Shown one piece after another: positions 1-10,802 of a DNA stretch of 64,000 bases (the first letter of the stretch is position 1; every line of letters begins with the position of its first letter). Location: the NCBI GenBank assembly GCA_028095005.1, contig CM051459.1, positions 146,342,399 through 146,406,398 of the forward strand. Direction: 5' to 3'. This DNA is from Rhynchospora pubera. Its lineage: Eukaryota; Streptophyta; Magnoliopsida; Poales; Cyperaceae. The translations under genes were made by a program, and so were the position numbers. Under the pieces are notes generated by a model. It did no database searches. It was not told where the DNA came from and saw only the letters and a program-made list of their open reading frames with translations.

Positions 1-2500
1 ATTCTAATGTTTGTTTGCATATAGAAATTTGTCTGTGCATTGTTGTAAATGTAGTAACTTCATAAGTGGGAAAAAAATGATTAATAAGGCAGCAATAGCC
101 CCACCACCTATAAGCAAATTCAGAAACAAAATTTTATGTAGCTATATAGTTTACCATGCCATTTATTATTGAAGAAGACTTTCAATTGAAAAATATATAT
201 TGTAATCTACAGGCATTGTTCAGATGATCCAATAGCAAAATGTTGTTGAACTTTCAGATTGTACTTAAACATTGTTTATAAGATATAGCAACTCATAACA
301 AAGTCTTCAGATATAGCAAAATGATTATTTATGGCATGATTATTATTGGTCAGATGGTCCAATAGCTAATTGTTGTTAGGAATGATTATTTTAGGCATTG
401 GTCCATTCACGTGTAGCTTTCTTAGAAAAGAAAATAAAATGGCAGAGATGAAAATTCAGATAATTAACGAAATAGCATATGAAGATTATCTAATTATTCA
501 AGCTACTGATTGGAGAAGATCCAATCAAGCAAGCTCCAAATCCAAGACATTGCAATCATTATCATTTAAGAATAAGGGAGAAATACGGACTATTGCAATC
601 ACGTGTATGACACTATGACTGTTCGCACAATTTTAATTTTTACTGGGGCATTATTCATTCGACGAACTACAAACTCAAACCTCAATTATCTAATGATGAC
701 CAATTGTGCCCAAATTTCAGAACTAAACACTAAAAAGAAAGTAATCGGTATTTAGGTCAAATGAAATCACAACTAAAAACAAATTGGGACTAAAGAAAAT
801 CAGAGAAAAATAGAGGAAAGATAGTGAAGATTAGAGAAACACTGTTAAACAATGGCTGTATAAAACTGATAGGCAAAAATTGCTAGAACCAAAAAGAAAA
901 AATTTTGAGTTAAGAGAAATTAACTCATTGCATGAGGAACAAAAAAAAAGATGAAATAATGTGTTGTAATAGATATATACCCGGTACGACTGCCAAGACT
1001 GTCGTTTCGTTCTTTCTTATGCGATTCAGGTATGCTTCTTTCTCCTTTTGGTATCTTGAGGGGTGACAGGCCATGTTGAATAGGATCAACCTTGATGGAA
1101 CTGGTGCTGAGCATATAGACATTTGTTAGGACAGTACTTTTGCATAAGCGCTAGTATTTTATCATCACAATACCAGCTATTACGTAGTTAAATGATTTCT
1201 TGAAATAATCATGCCTGACAGCATACATAAGAAAATCACCAACCTAAATAAGGACCTTCTTGAAATAGTCATTCTTGACAACATACATGAATTCACCCAA
1301 GCGTTCATTGTACTCGTTTAGGATAAAATATTTAACCAATTAAGTATTGAAAGATGATCAAATAAATGATATTATGTTATATCAGCATAATGTATCTTGG
1401 GATTTTTGGCATACATTTATTAAATCTTGCTAGTGAAACACCTTTGTCTTTACCCGAAATATATTTAACCATTAAGCAACATTATATTGTTGATTCCTAC
1501 ACGCATGAATTATGATTGTTAGGCGTGACATAAATAACAAATAGCAATCTGATTCATTTAAGAATAATCCCAAAAAGCAAGAAAACGTTGACAACAAATG
1601 CTAAATGTTTGACAAACGACTATGAAATAACCTAACTAAAAAAGAAATTCAACTTGTTTACTTAGATTTTAACTGTTCAAAAATTATACTATAATCTTCC
1701 TGATATGATCAACAATGTAGCTAAGTCAAACCTTCACTAATTTATAAGATGGTTACACCTAACTGAACTCCCCGTATTATTATAAGTTATTGGTTTTAGG
1801 ACCTATGAAGTTGAAATACAAATATAATAGAAGTTTTATTTATTATTTTTTTTTGCAACCATAGAACATTTTTTTTTAGCTTACCTGGTATCCTATTAGT
1901 GAAAGCATCACGCTGTCAGGCTCATTGTTGAGCTTCTCATTCGCAGAACTGAGAGAGGGCGGGAGGCTTGTTGCCCTGTTAGACTTCAAATTTCCCACAA
2001 ACTTGTATAACCAAAATCATCTAAAAACCGAATCAACAAATATAAAAGCAACAATAGAATTTTTTTTTCATTCAATATGCATCAATAACCTAGTCATCAG
2101 TAAACATTTGAAATTTCCTTGTCCAAAAAACTACTTCTCACGGAATTAGATACATATGGAGTCAAAGAATAAAAAAAAAGAAAAAAAATGAATAAGACTA
2201 ATCACCTCTAAAAGCATAGTCGAGCAATAACATCGCCGATCAGAGAGAACTGAGAAGTTGAGGTAAGGGCTTCATCTACCGAGTAATGCCTTTTATTCCC
2301 AATATGACACAACAACAGATGCGACTAACTCAAACGTAACCTGAAGCTACGGTCAGAGAGGCTGCACACTGGAAGAGAGATCATTGATAGAGGTGTCAGG
2401 GAGAGAGTGCTTGATTACCAAATATGGACTGAAGAAATGAGTGCGAGTGGAGTTGAAACTGTAGTGGCGCCTCTTTTGAAGTCTATTTCACTCTCCTTCT
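1..2500. other. AT-rich intergenic DNA, no recognisable gene
   Basis: I see no ORF with a recognisable domain. Around 930-1110 the minus strand reads open in two frames, with a peptide of ordinary composition (NMACHPSRYQKEKEAYLNR in one frame), which could be a scrap of a captured exon; I cannot name it. At 2200-2520 the base composition rises and looks like former exon or UTR sequence, but there is no consistent splice or ORF structure. Homopolymer tracts and AT-rich sequence fill the remainder. Confidence 0.5.
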
Positions 2501-2739
2501 TCAAATTTGGCACCTAAACCATGTCCGAGCAGGATCGATACTCGACCATCAGTAATCGCCTCCCCTTCATCACGGCCGACGGCAATCCCTCTCTCTCCCC
2601 CTCCCCTGAGGGAGAGCAATTAGTCTATCGTCGCTTGCTCTTTTTCCCATTCGCTCAAGCCCTGTCTACTCTTATTTTGGTCGTTTTGCTGAGGAAAGGA
2701 AGGAGAGCCACCGAGAAAATCGTTAATCAAAGAGAGAGT

Positions 2740-2900
2740 TCATGTTAGCCTGCTTATCTGTTTCCCCCAAAATGGGAGAGAGAGAGAGAGCTCAGAGAGG
2801 AGGAGAAAAAAAGAAAGAAAAGAGGGGTCGCTGATGAAGAAAAAGAAAGGAGCGACGGAAAGATCGAAGCAACGACGAACAGATCGATAAATTGAGTCAA
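2740..2900. repeat. Purine-rich GA tract region
   Basis: A GA-rich low-complexity stretch (gagagagagagag and variants, about 2770-2830) lies just upstream of the LINE remnant. It resembles the CT/GA tracts common in plant 5' leaders. A 75-codon ORF just before it (2521-2748) has no recognisable domain, and I do not call it a gene. Confidence 0.4.
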
Positions 2901-2924
2901 TTTTCCCTTGCCCAGCTTGGGTCA

Positions 2925-4116
2925 TTGCTAAAATTGATAAATTGAGGAGGGATTTCCTTTGGGGAAATAATCAAAGCTTGCATAAAAAGTATCCTTTAAC
3001 AAAATGGAATATTTTATGTAGGAAGGAATTTGGGGGCGGGGTATTACTAATTTTAAACAGATGAATATTGTCTTATTGGGTAAGTGGATTTGGAAGTTTT
3101 TTAATTCAGATCACAAAGCTCTTTGGAAGGATATTATCTGTTTAAAGTATAAGTTTAGGTGTCCTAGTACCAATTCTTTCTTTTGGAAAGAAATTAATTC
3201 CTTAATTCCTATTATTAAGGTGGGATTTAGGAAGATAGTAGGTAATGGTAAGAATATTAAGTTTTGGACTGATTTGTGGAGTGGTTCTAGGTGTTTGGCT
3301 GAAACTTTTCCAATTGCCTTCTCTAAAACTAGGAAACCTGATATTACTTTAGCAGGGGTTTGGCAAACAGGAGTTTTGAACCTCTGTCTAACAAGAGGTG
3401 TTTCTGCTTCTTTAAGACAGGAAAAAATAGATATTTTACAGCTTTTATCCAATACTACTCTTAATGATCTTGATGATTCAGTTTTTTGGCTTATAGAAGG
3501 AAATGGTATTTATTCTGTTAAGAGTTGTTATGCCCTTTTAAATTCTAATGGCTTTAATTTAGATTTGAAAAAGTCCATTTGGTTAGCTAAGGTCCCTTTA
3601 AAGATTAAATTGTTTTGTTGGTTAGTTCTTCAAAACAGAATCCTAACTCAGGATAATTTAGAAAAAAGGGGTTGGCATGGTCCAAATAAGTGTCTTTTTT
3701 GTAGGGATATCGAAACTGTTAATCATCTTTTTTGTACCTGTAGTTTTTGGAAGAGAAGTTGGGATCTTTTCAATACTCATAATGATAAACAGATTACTGT
3801 CAATCTTACCAGCTTAGATTCTATTTGGGATAGTTGTTTAGCTTTGGATAAACCAAAAAGGATTTATGCTGTGAGTTTTTTTGCAGTTTTTTGTTGGTCA
3901 GTTTGGTTGGAACGAAATAAAAAGGCTTTTACTGATACGAAGGGTCTCTCTTTTACTACTTTGGTTTATAGTATTAATCATAATTTTCATCTTTGGACAG
4001 GCTTTGATTTAAGATTGGATAGAGGAGTTCGGCAACAAGGCAGACAGGTGGGCCCAGGGGGAATTGACGCTAATGCACAGGGAATGGAGGAAGAGTCTGA
4101 TGAAGATCTGCTTTAG
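2925..4116 (+). pseudogene. LINE (non-LTR retrotransposon) 3' remnant, RT zinc-binding domain
   Basis: The open part (3061-4116, 351 codons) reads as the C-terminal region of a plant L1-type LINE polyprotein. It starts with the connection after the reverse transcriptase (MNIVLLGKWIWKFF; then FWTDLWSG) and continues into the zf-RVT domain (SIWLAKVPLKIKLFCWLVLQ, then a Cys/His cluster with CLFC and HLFCTCSFW). Homology continues upstream to about 2925 in another frame (IDKLRRDFLWGNN, then KEFGGG). One base appears to be missing in the G-rich run 3032-3041, so the ATG at 3061 is probably not a true start. No endonuclease or catalytic reverse-transcriptase domain lies upstream, so this is a 5'-truncated, frameshifted copy. 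Truncation of this kind is typical of LINE insertions. I could not define a poly-A tail or target-site duplication. Confidence 0.85.
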
Positions 4117-5202
4117 TAGTAGTACCAGTGCTTAGTGTTTAGTTTTCTTTCCTAAGTTTGGCTCTGGCAATGTCTAGATTGTTGTTAGGGGATGCAATTT
4201 TTAGCATTTTTTCTTTTTGTGTTTTTGTATTCTGAGTCACTGGTTGAAAGTCCTGACGTCAGCAGTAGTACTGTAGAAAAGACCTCTAGAAATGGAGTAT
4301 TTTTTGATGATTTGATGATTATACGTGGGGTCCACCGTCCCAGGCTCATTTCTACTTGGGACCTGCATCTACTGATCTGCCCCCAGCATATATAATATGG
4401 ACTTCTTAAGGTTCATCATTGATTGTTTTTAGCTTCAATTATCTATATTTATTTATCCAATTTCTTATCGTTGATATCTCCCCATCCAACATATAAGAAA
4501 AAATAATCATAAAAAAAGCTTAATCCAGACTCGAGACTCCAGAATATGGACAAATACAGGTTTCATTTTAAGATGCTCATATAGTCATATATATTCATTT
4601 AAATTTAAATTATGTCTCTGTTAAATTATTTGTTTGAAATTTGAAAAGCATTACTTTTTTGTCGTTTTGGAGTTGGGCCTAATTAGAAGCTGACTTCTAT
4701 GAATCCGCTTTAATACCACAACACACTTTATAAAAGAGAACCATATGGATTACTGTAACTATATTTAAGCTTTTACGATATCAATCAGAAACTAACTACT
4801 GGACAGTATGCTTGAGCGTAGATAACATTAAATATTACAAACCTCAAAAAACAAACTTATAGATTGTCATTATAAAAACTAGCTGTTGATGACTGGATTA
4901 AACCCTTCAAGATGTTACTAGTTGAACAAAGTCATAGATCGTTGCTAAACCAAAAATTTCCAGATTATGACCAGGTATTTCCTTCAAAACTTAGATGGTC
5001 CAGGCCAGTAAAGGATGCATTACAGTAAGCATTCTTTAAACAACCACACTTTAATATTCAATAAATTAACTTTCTCAGTCAACTTAAATTAGACAGACAT
5101 ACACTAGATTACCAAAATAAGCATTACACCTACGTTATCAAAGGTCTACTAGAACCATGCAAATATTAAAATAACTATATATACTAGCCAGGGAAGATTA
5201 TT
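4117..5202. other. Intergenic, LINE 3' flank then AT-rich DNA
   Basis: After the LINE stop codon a T-rich trailer (about 4117-4400) may be LINE 3' UTR. The rest, up to the stop codon of DUF6598-like gene A, is AT-rich and includes that gene's presumed 3' UTR. I recognise no gene or RNA here. Confidence 0.5.
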
Positions 5203-6465
5203 TCACTCAAGGCGATCTTCACACTCCGCCCACGTGACCTTCAGTAACAACTTGACATGGTTGGCACACTTGGGAGGAATAAAGAACTGTTCAGCATCTG
5301 AACTACGATTGAACTCCACTGTGTCTTCAAAGCTCAAATCCAAGCGTCCCATGCGTACTTGTAGGCTCACATGAACAAGCAAGGTTGATTGATGTGGAAC
5401 TAGTGTTATTTTTCTTGACAAAGGGAGAGGGACAAACATGCCAGGTTTGAGACTGACACATTCCCCGGTCAATTTATGGAAAAGAATACTCTTAGCGTTA
5501 GAGTCGGGGAGAAGACTATTTGATGAACTCACTGTCCCATGAACCCAAATGAGAACATCTTCATCTTCTTCTCCACAGCCAAGACAGAGATCCTTGAAAC
5601 AAATGTCCAAATGTGTCTCCACAGGATCATGATAGACTGCAAAATTGACATGCAACTTTCTAGGATGGCAGTCAATTGTTCTGCAGATAAGTCGGTCTAT
5701 GTCATCCACATCAGCTTTCCACAGAAGATGTTCACTTTTGTCCATAAAACAAGTAAGCATATCAACAAACCAAGGGAAAATGAGTACTTGATCCTTGACT
5801 GGAATGCTATGTTTGGGGCAAGTTAAGGTGAGTTGGCCCTGCCATGCCAGTATAAAGCAAACATAAATGAGAAGATAGATAAATTTAGTGGGGTGGAGCC
5901 GTGGAGGTCGTTGGATAGAGAATTAGGCTCTGTTTGGATCATATGAGATTAAGGGTAAGATTAGCTATTTAGGATTAAGATTCTTAATCCTAAATTCTTA
6001 AGAATAAGCTTAATCTCAGATTAAGACTTTTTGTTTGGATGAGGAAAGAATAAATAATGAGCTTTTCTTTCTAATCTCAACTCTTATTCTAACAAAATGT
6101 CGGATTAACTAATCTTAGTCTGATTAAGAATAAGCTCTTAATCCTGGACTGTTTGGATGGTTTCTTAGTCCCGAATAGCTATTTAGTCTAGAATAGCCCT
6201 TATTCCTAACTATCTAAGAACTATCCTTAGAGTAGAGTACCTGTGGATTAATTAGCGGAGGGTCTAAAACCTTGGAATCAAAGATGGGAAAATTGCGGTT
6301 GCAGGTGCGGAGGAGAAGGACGCCAAAGACGTCTTTGAAGACCATTCTCCTAAATCGTGAATACGTGTTCTCAAACACCGCCGAAAACACCTCTATCCGA
6401 TTCCGAGCATGTCTCTGGCTGCCACATCTGCGCAAAAGTAAGGAGGCCTTAAGTACAAACAAATA

Positions 6466-6505
<40 letters not shown>

Positions 6506-6566
6506 TAAGACTTTAAGAGCGTGCGTACGACTGGGGTGGAGGTGATTGTGCTTCTCCGGTTTCCAT
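5203..6566 (-). CDS. DUF6598-like protein, gene A (intact copy)
   Basis: Three-exon model on the minus strand: exon 1 6566-6529, exon 2 6427-6241, exon 3 5838-5203. All junctions are GT..AG and in frame, for about 286 residues. The short exon 1 (METGEAQSPPPQS) joins in phase to CGSQRHARNRIEVFSAVF; without it the only ATG is at 6468 inside the presumed intron. The body has the layout I associate with DUF6598: an I/LEVFS opening strand, then GQLTLTCP and VLIFPW strands, a long middle, and a C-terminal FFIPPKC..VKLLLKVTW strand. The biochemical function of this family is unknown to me. Gene A is divergent from truncated gene B, and its inverted copy A' (12513-13032) is broken. Intron 2 carries a MITE absent from A'. 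Family call by remembered pattern; gene integrity is directly visible. Confidence 0.72.
5926..6226. mobile_element. Tourist-like MITE in intron 2 of gene A
   Basis: A 301-bp insertion begins GGCTCTGTTTGGAT and is flanked by the direct repeat TTA (5923-5925 and 6227-6229), the PIF/Harbinger type of target duplication. The equivalent intron of A' (12827-12908, opposite orientation) reads straight through with a single TTA, giving a clean empty site. The right terminus is eroded (CTATCC only). Internally it is rich in TTAATC/GATTAAG inverted motifs and resembles the element at 43402-43721. Confidence 0.85.
6470..6501. repeat. (GA)n microsatellite in intron 1 / leader of gene A
   Basis: About 15 GA units are visible. 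In the inverted copy A' the tract is shorter (CT repeat, about 12581-12598), so the two arms differ in repeat number. In my model it falls inside intron 1; if the downstream ATG at 6468 were used it would be 5' UTR. Confidence 0.85.
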
Positions 6567-6763
6567 AACTGCTCCGCCCTAGACGAGGTGATTGTGCTTC
6601 TCCGTTTTAATCGAGGGTTGCGCGCGATTTGCGAACAAAGAAGTGAACAGTGGGAAACAAGGCGTGAATTGGATTAAAAAAATGCTTCCCTGCAGGCTAC
6701 AGCCCTGCTGTAGGCCCTAAGCCCGTAAAGTGGCCCATTATTGGAATTGTAACATCTTGTATG

Positions 6764-7024
6764 TAGGGCTGCAAAATGATCGAGACGATGACGCAAATGA
6801 GCTGTTGCATCGATCGTTTCGTCCAATGCGACGAAACAGATTTTTTATTTTATTGATCGTTTCGTCATCGAAATTGATGAAATTTTCGTGATTTACACAT
6901 GAACAAAACTGTTTCACTGTTTCGTTAACCGTTTCGTCCAAACAAACGAAATCATTTCATTAACCGTTTCGTCCGGACGAAACGAAATGAAAAACAGTTA
7001 AAACGATTTCCGTTTTCAGCCCTA
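6764..7024. mobile_element. hAT-type MITE, 261 bp
   Basis: Terminal inverted repeats TAGGGCTGcAAAA / TTTTCAGCCCTA are flanked by a perfect 8-bp target duplication CTTGTATG (6756-6763 and 7025-7032). The interior is dense in CGTTTCGT / ACGAAACG motifs in both orientations, a subterminal-repeat style typical of non-autonomous hAT elements. It lies between divergent genes A and B, and arm 2 of the inverted duplication lacks it. Related elements are at 19947-20224 and 31667-32269. Confidence 0.93.
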
Positions 7025-7099
7025 CTTGTATGTATGTAAAATGTAAAAACAAAATAAATCGATAATGGGAAGTTGGGAACTACAGTAGAAGGCCACGGA

Positions 7100-7666
7100 T
7101 AGTGTTTGCCGTGCCATGCCGTGTCGTGTCAAACACGTCCGTGTCCGATCATTTGTCGTGCCGTGTCGTGTCGTGTCCTCGTGTCCTCGCCTAAGGACAT
7201 GGCACATCTCGTGTCCTCGTGTCGTGTCTTCTTTAAACGTGTCGTACTGTGTCGTGTTTGAACACAATTGAATTTCATAAAATATAATTATATATTTATG
7301 TTTATGGGTGAATTAGACATTCAAACTATAAAATTATCCTAAAAAAATAGACAATATAAGGATTTTTCTTATTATTTTGTAATATTTACTATTTTTTATC
7401 CTGATTATAACTTGTTATGTCTCTTAGATTGTGTCATGTCATGTCTCTGTGCCGTGTTTCGTGTCGTATCGTGTCGTGTCTAGACAATTCGCATGTCGTG
7501 CCGTGCCATGTCTATTCCATCAAAGTTGGACACGACACGCCTAAAGACACGGTACGCTTAAGTTCTCGTGCCGTGCAGTGTCCATATTTTACCGTATCAT
7601 ACCACCTCCGTACCGTGTCGTGTCGTGTCGTTGTTAAAGACACGGCGTGTTTTTTTTAGAACACTA
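7100..7666. mobile_element. hAT-type non-autonomous element with CGTGTC subterminal arrays
   Basis: The element starts TAGTGTTTGCCG and ends AGAACACTA. A perfect 8-bp target duplication GCCACGGA flanks it (7092-7099 and 7667-7674). Both ends (about 7110-7260 and 7420-7650) are packed with degenerate CGTGTC/CGTGCC pentamer-hexamer repeats around an AT-rich core, with no transposase ORF. ORFs crossing the arrays (SCRVVS-type peptides) are repeat artefacts. It sits directly upstream of gene B and is missing from arm 2. Confidence 0.9.
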
Positions 7667-7782
7667 GCCACGGACACGGCGATGCTTTCAAAAAATCCAA
7701 AACTTAGATGGAGACGGAAACCAGACTCAGATAAAAACCCTTGCGAAAGAAGAAGAGCGAGTCGTCTCAGGAAATCGATTCC

Positions 7783-8538
7783 ATGGAAACCCAAACCCTT
7801 GCTGTTGCTGGCAATGTCAAAGGGGAAGGAAGCAATCTTTTGCAGGCTGAATGCTCCAAAGTGCTCAAGGCCAAGCAAGAGAAGCAGCAGCCTAACCCTA
7901 AGGCTACGTATTCGACAGTGCCAAGGAAGATTTTGGAGGTGTTCTCCGTCAGATTCCTCCAATTTCAGCATCATGACTTGGAACACATGTATGGCTGCAT
8001 ATTGATCAGTTCATTTCCCACTTATGTCGTCTTCAGCAGAAAAGATGGGGATCCCCTATATATTAATTCTCAGGTATATATATTTCACTCAATTTAATTT
8101 AATTTATGTCTCTCCTTTTATGACACGAAACTATGTAGTAGCTTAAGTTACTTCACTTTGTAAATCTATCAAGTTCAGGCCTTTGAAATAATATATTCTA
8201 TTCTATGAACATGCAATTTTTTTGTTTCATTGCTTCAGGGTTATGTCAAGATTAGAGGTCCCGATAGAGTCATACAGCCATCTGATTCCACAATTATTAT
8301 TCCCTACCTATTTAGATATCAAGCTTGTGCTGATCAGTTCAAGGACAATAAGGATGAATTGTTGATAAACACTATTTTAGATCACTACTCCTATGACAAA
8401 CTCTTGTCCAGGAGGGTACTGAGCCAATTTGGCCAGATAGAATTAAACTGCGCTATTTATAAGGATGGCCTAGAGGCTCGTGTAGATGTTACATTAATAG
8501 GTTGCCAATTTAACAGAGAAATAAACCCTTTTCATTGA
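7783..8538 (+). pseudogene. DUF6598-like gene B, 3'-truncated copy
   Basis: Exon 1 (7783-8073, 291 bp) encodes the same 97 residues as exon 1 of intact B' (METQTLAVAG start; KILEVFSVRF opening strand). Exon 2 begins at 8239 after a GCTTCAG acceptor and matches B' with only a few changes (for example GYVKIRGP versus GYVNIRGP). Homology stops abruptly at 8511, after GCQF. The sequence then enters foreign DNA, and eight unrelated residues precede a TGA at 8536-8538. More than half of the B' exon 2 protein is missing, including the C-terminal strands, so a functional product is unlikely. Divergent neighbour A is intact. The same truncation junction is copied in inverted form at 15.7-16.2 kb. Confidence 0.85.
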
Positions 8539-9275
8539 TTTTGATCAATTTTTTTTTTTAAATCTGATTTATAAAATTGTGACCGAAATACCCCTGCCTT
8601 GCCATACTCCTGCCGAGGAACCATGCTTCTTCGGCCATCCTCTACTGAAGCGATTTTTTTTTTTAAAAGGCATTTCTAAAAAAGGTATATCTGATTTTAT
8701 TCTCTCCAATACGCCAAGTAAAAGTAGCGATTTGTCTTTTTCTTTTGAAATCGCCAATTTCTTTTCTGTTAATTTGAGGATTCAAAAGGAAATTTGGCAT
8801 TTGATAAATAATTTTCTAAGAACATCTAATCTGTTTGCTTGTAAAGTTCTAGTTTAAAAGAGTTAAATAAATTTGATAGCAAGGTACACGAAAGATGAAA
8901 ATATGTTTTCTTCAATTTTTTTCTTATTTTTTATTAAGAAAAAAATTGGGGGTTGCTCCGTAAATTTACCATTGATCAAATTGTGAATGTTTTAAGTTTA
9001 CATGTCGATATGAAAGTGTCATTTTCTTGTTATTTTTTTTTCTAACATTCAGTTGTCACTGACTTGTACTACGTTTATGTGAGATATTGGCTTCATAATT
9101 GTGGGATGCCAACAACAGAGTCCCTCAGGCCTTGCTTTATTTAGATGGAGAAGACAAATAGTCCCAGGATAGGGTGAAGGGAGTATGTACAACAGGAATA
9201 TTTATGTCATTATTTTATAAATTTGAGAATATATGCTTAAAATATGATCAAAATGAATGAAAAGGGTTTATTTTC
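8512..9275. mobile_element. Unclassified inverted-repeat insertion truncating gene B
   Basis: Foreign sequence starts at the breakpoint in B exon 2. A roughly 30-bp segment near the start (about 8518-8548, TAAACCCTTTTCATTGATTT...) recurs in inverted form at about 9238-9274 (..AATGAAAAGGGTTTATTTTC), so the block has imperfect terminal inverted repeats. Beyond it, 9275-9375 carries degenerate copies of a GGGTTTATTTCCGA motif. No transposase ORF and no clear target duplication are visible, because the remainder of exon 2 does not resume afterwards. It could be a MULE- or hAT-like fragment; I do not classify it. Confidence 0.5.
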
Positions 9276-9375
9276 GTACAAAACAGAATTTGAGGAGTTT
9301 ATTTCCGAATATGAAGATTAGTAGGGTTTCTTTCCGATTAGAAAATATTGGAGTGGTTTATATTCGATTTTGCCT

Positions 9376-10120
9376 TTGGAAGGTAATATTTTAATTGTAT
9401 ATATTTAGAATAACTTTATTTATTAAATTTATTATTTATTTTATTTTTAAATTTTATTATATTATAATCGTGCTTAGTTAAAATTTTTTCTAGATCGCCC
9501 CTAGCGTATCCGCATCTGTCTTAGATAGGACCGTAGGACCAAAAGAGAAACATGTTTGGCTGGGAAGAAAGGTAAAGAAAGTAGGGAAAAAAAAATTATG
9601 TTTCCATTTTGTCTCCATACGCCCAATTCTCACTTAAAAAGTTTGCGAACCCAAGTAGCAGGAATGATTTTCTCACAAACTCAACATTCGCGAAAAATGA
9701 TATACACCAAGCCCATTACACATACAAGCGCATTGAAGAATGAACCAAAGTAATCTTTGTGGTTGCGGGTCCCACCATGTGGTAGGATGAGCTCTATAGG
9801 TAAGCCTTGAGGATAGATTTGTGTGGCTCTAATAATCTAATGCAAATACCCACCTCAACTATTCATAAATTCTTGGCATAATACACGGTTGCACTATGAG
9901 TTGTACCATATATTCATTCGCGTTTCTTCAGCGATCTAACAGGCCATGCATCATAAAAGAATATACTGCACACAATACTGCACAGACTTGGTAACGAAAA
10001 ATAAAAAATATGACACTGTTCATTACTGTTCATCACTGTTCATTTCAAAAGCAAACTTTTTATATAGTATAAATATAAAAGTATAGTTTGTTTCCTAGAG
10101 AAGGGTCGGAAAATTTCTGG
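9376..10120. other. Centre of the inverted duplication: unique AT-rich spacer
   Basis: Single-copy-looking AT-rich DNA between the arms. I see no ORF with a domain, no RNA gene and no repeat pairing with the arms. The short ORF at 9556-9753 has no recognisable homology. Confidence 0.4.
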
Positions 10121-10121
10121 A

Positions 10122-10802
10122 TCGTCGTTTTATGCATCCCCCCTGACCCTGAGAAACTGAAGACCTGTGTTGAATGAACCCGTGTAAACAGTCACTTGGT
10201 AGCCGCTACCAAGCATTTCTAAAAAAAAAAAAAAGAACCCGTGTAAACAGGTCTGAATCAGAATAAGTTGCGACAAGATTGTGCTCGAAGAAAATCAAGT
10301 AAGAATGAAACGGTTGTTCTCAACTGGTGCGTTGTACAGATGATTCTGCATTTTGAAGGTCCGTGTTATTCATCTGATCTAAACTATTACTCTTAATCCT
10401 CCCAAATCTGTATGGTGACTTGAATTTTTTTTTTTTAAAAAAAAAACTATTTTCATATCTGGTATAATTTTTAAGAAAAAAAATACGACGTCAATGATTA
10501 TCGGAAGAACTGAAAAAATAATTGTTGCAACTTATTTTTCAGATTCAATTCATTAATTCTATGACAAATTGACAAAAAGAAATTGACGCCATTTCAAATA
10601 AAAGACTGACTTTAAAATATCAAGACATCACCTAATAGAAATAAACAGTGATACAACAGAATAACACTAATGAGAACAAGATACTCTAATATAATAAAAA
10701 CCGTCCCAATCTTTTGATAAATGATAAACATCAGAGCATCATCTGATACTAAAGAAAAATTACATAAGTCAATTGTTTTTTTCTAATAATATTAAACAAG
10801 CC
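10122..10802. repeat. 3' flank of gene B', founder of the tandem-array unit
   Basis: From about 10122 (GGATCGTCGTTTTATGCATC) to about 10775 this single-copy flank downstream of B' aligns, same strand, with the second half of every 939-bp tandem unit at 13.0-15.7 kb. It is more diverged from the units than they are from each other, and carries two extra segments: the poly-A-tailed insertion at 10192-10234 and an AT-rich stretch near 10665-10735. It is therefore the ancestral locus or a sister copy of the donor. Confidence 0.8.
10192..10234 (+). mobile_element. Tiny poly-A-tailed retro-insertion with 16-bp target duplication
   Basis: A 43-bp insert (TCACTTGGTAGCCGCTACCA..., ending in a run of 14 A) is flanked by perfect direct repeats GAACCCGTGTAAACAG (10176-10191 and 10235-10250). 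The tandem-unit copies (for example around 13460) read through this site with one copy of the 16-mer, which is an empty site. The insert contains the palindrome TTGGTAGCCGCTACCAA. This has the hallmarks of LINE-mobilised target-primed reverse transcription of a very short RNA or a 5'-truncated SINE. Confidence 0.85.

Noticed and set aside
7417..7659. ORFs with SCRVVS/CHVMS-like peptides
   Set aside because: Translation of CGTGTC repeat arrays in a hAT element.
7600..8005. ORFs in other frames over gene B exon 1, and their equivalents over B' (11723-12023)
   Set aside because: Shadow frames of the DUF6598-like exon; they recur because the exon is duplicated.
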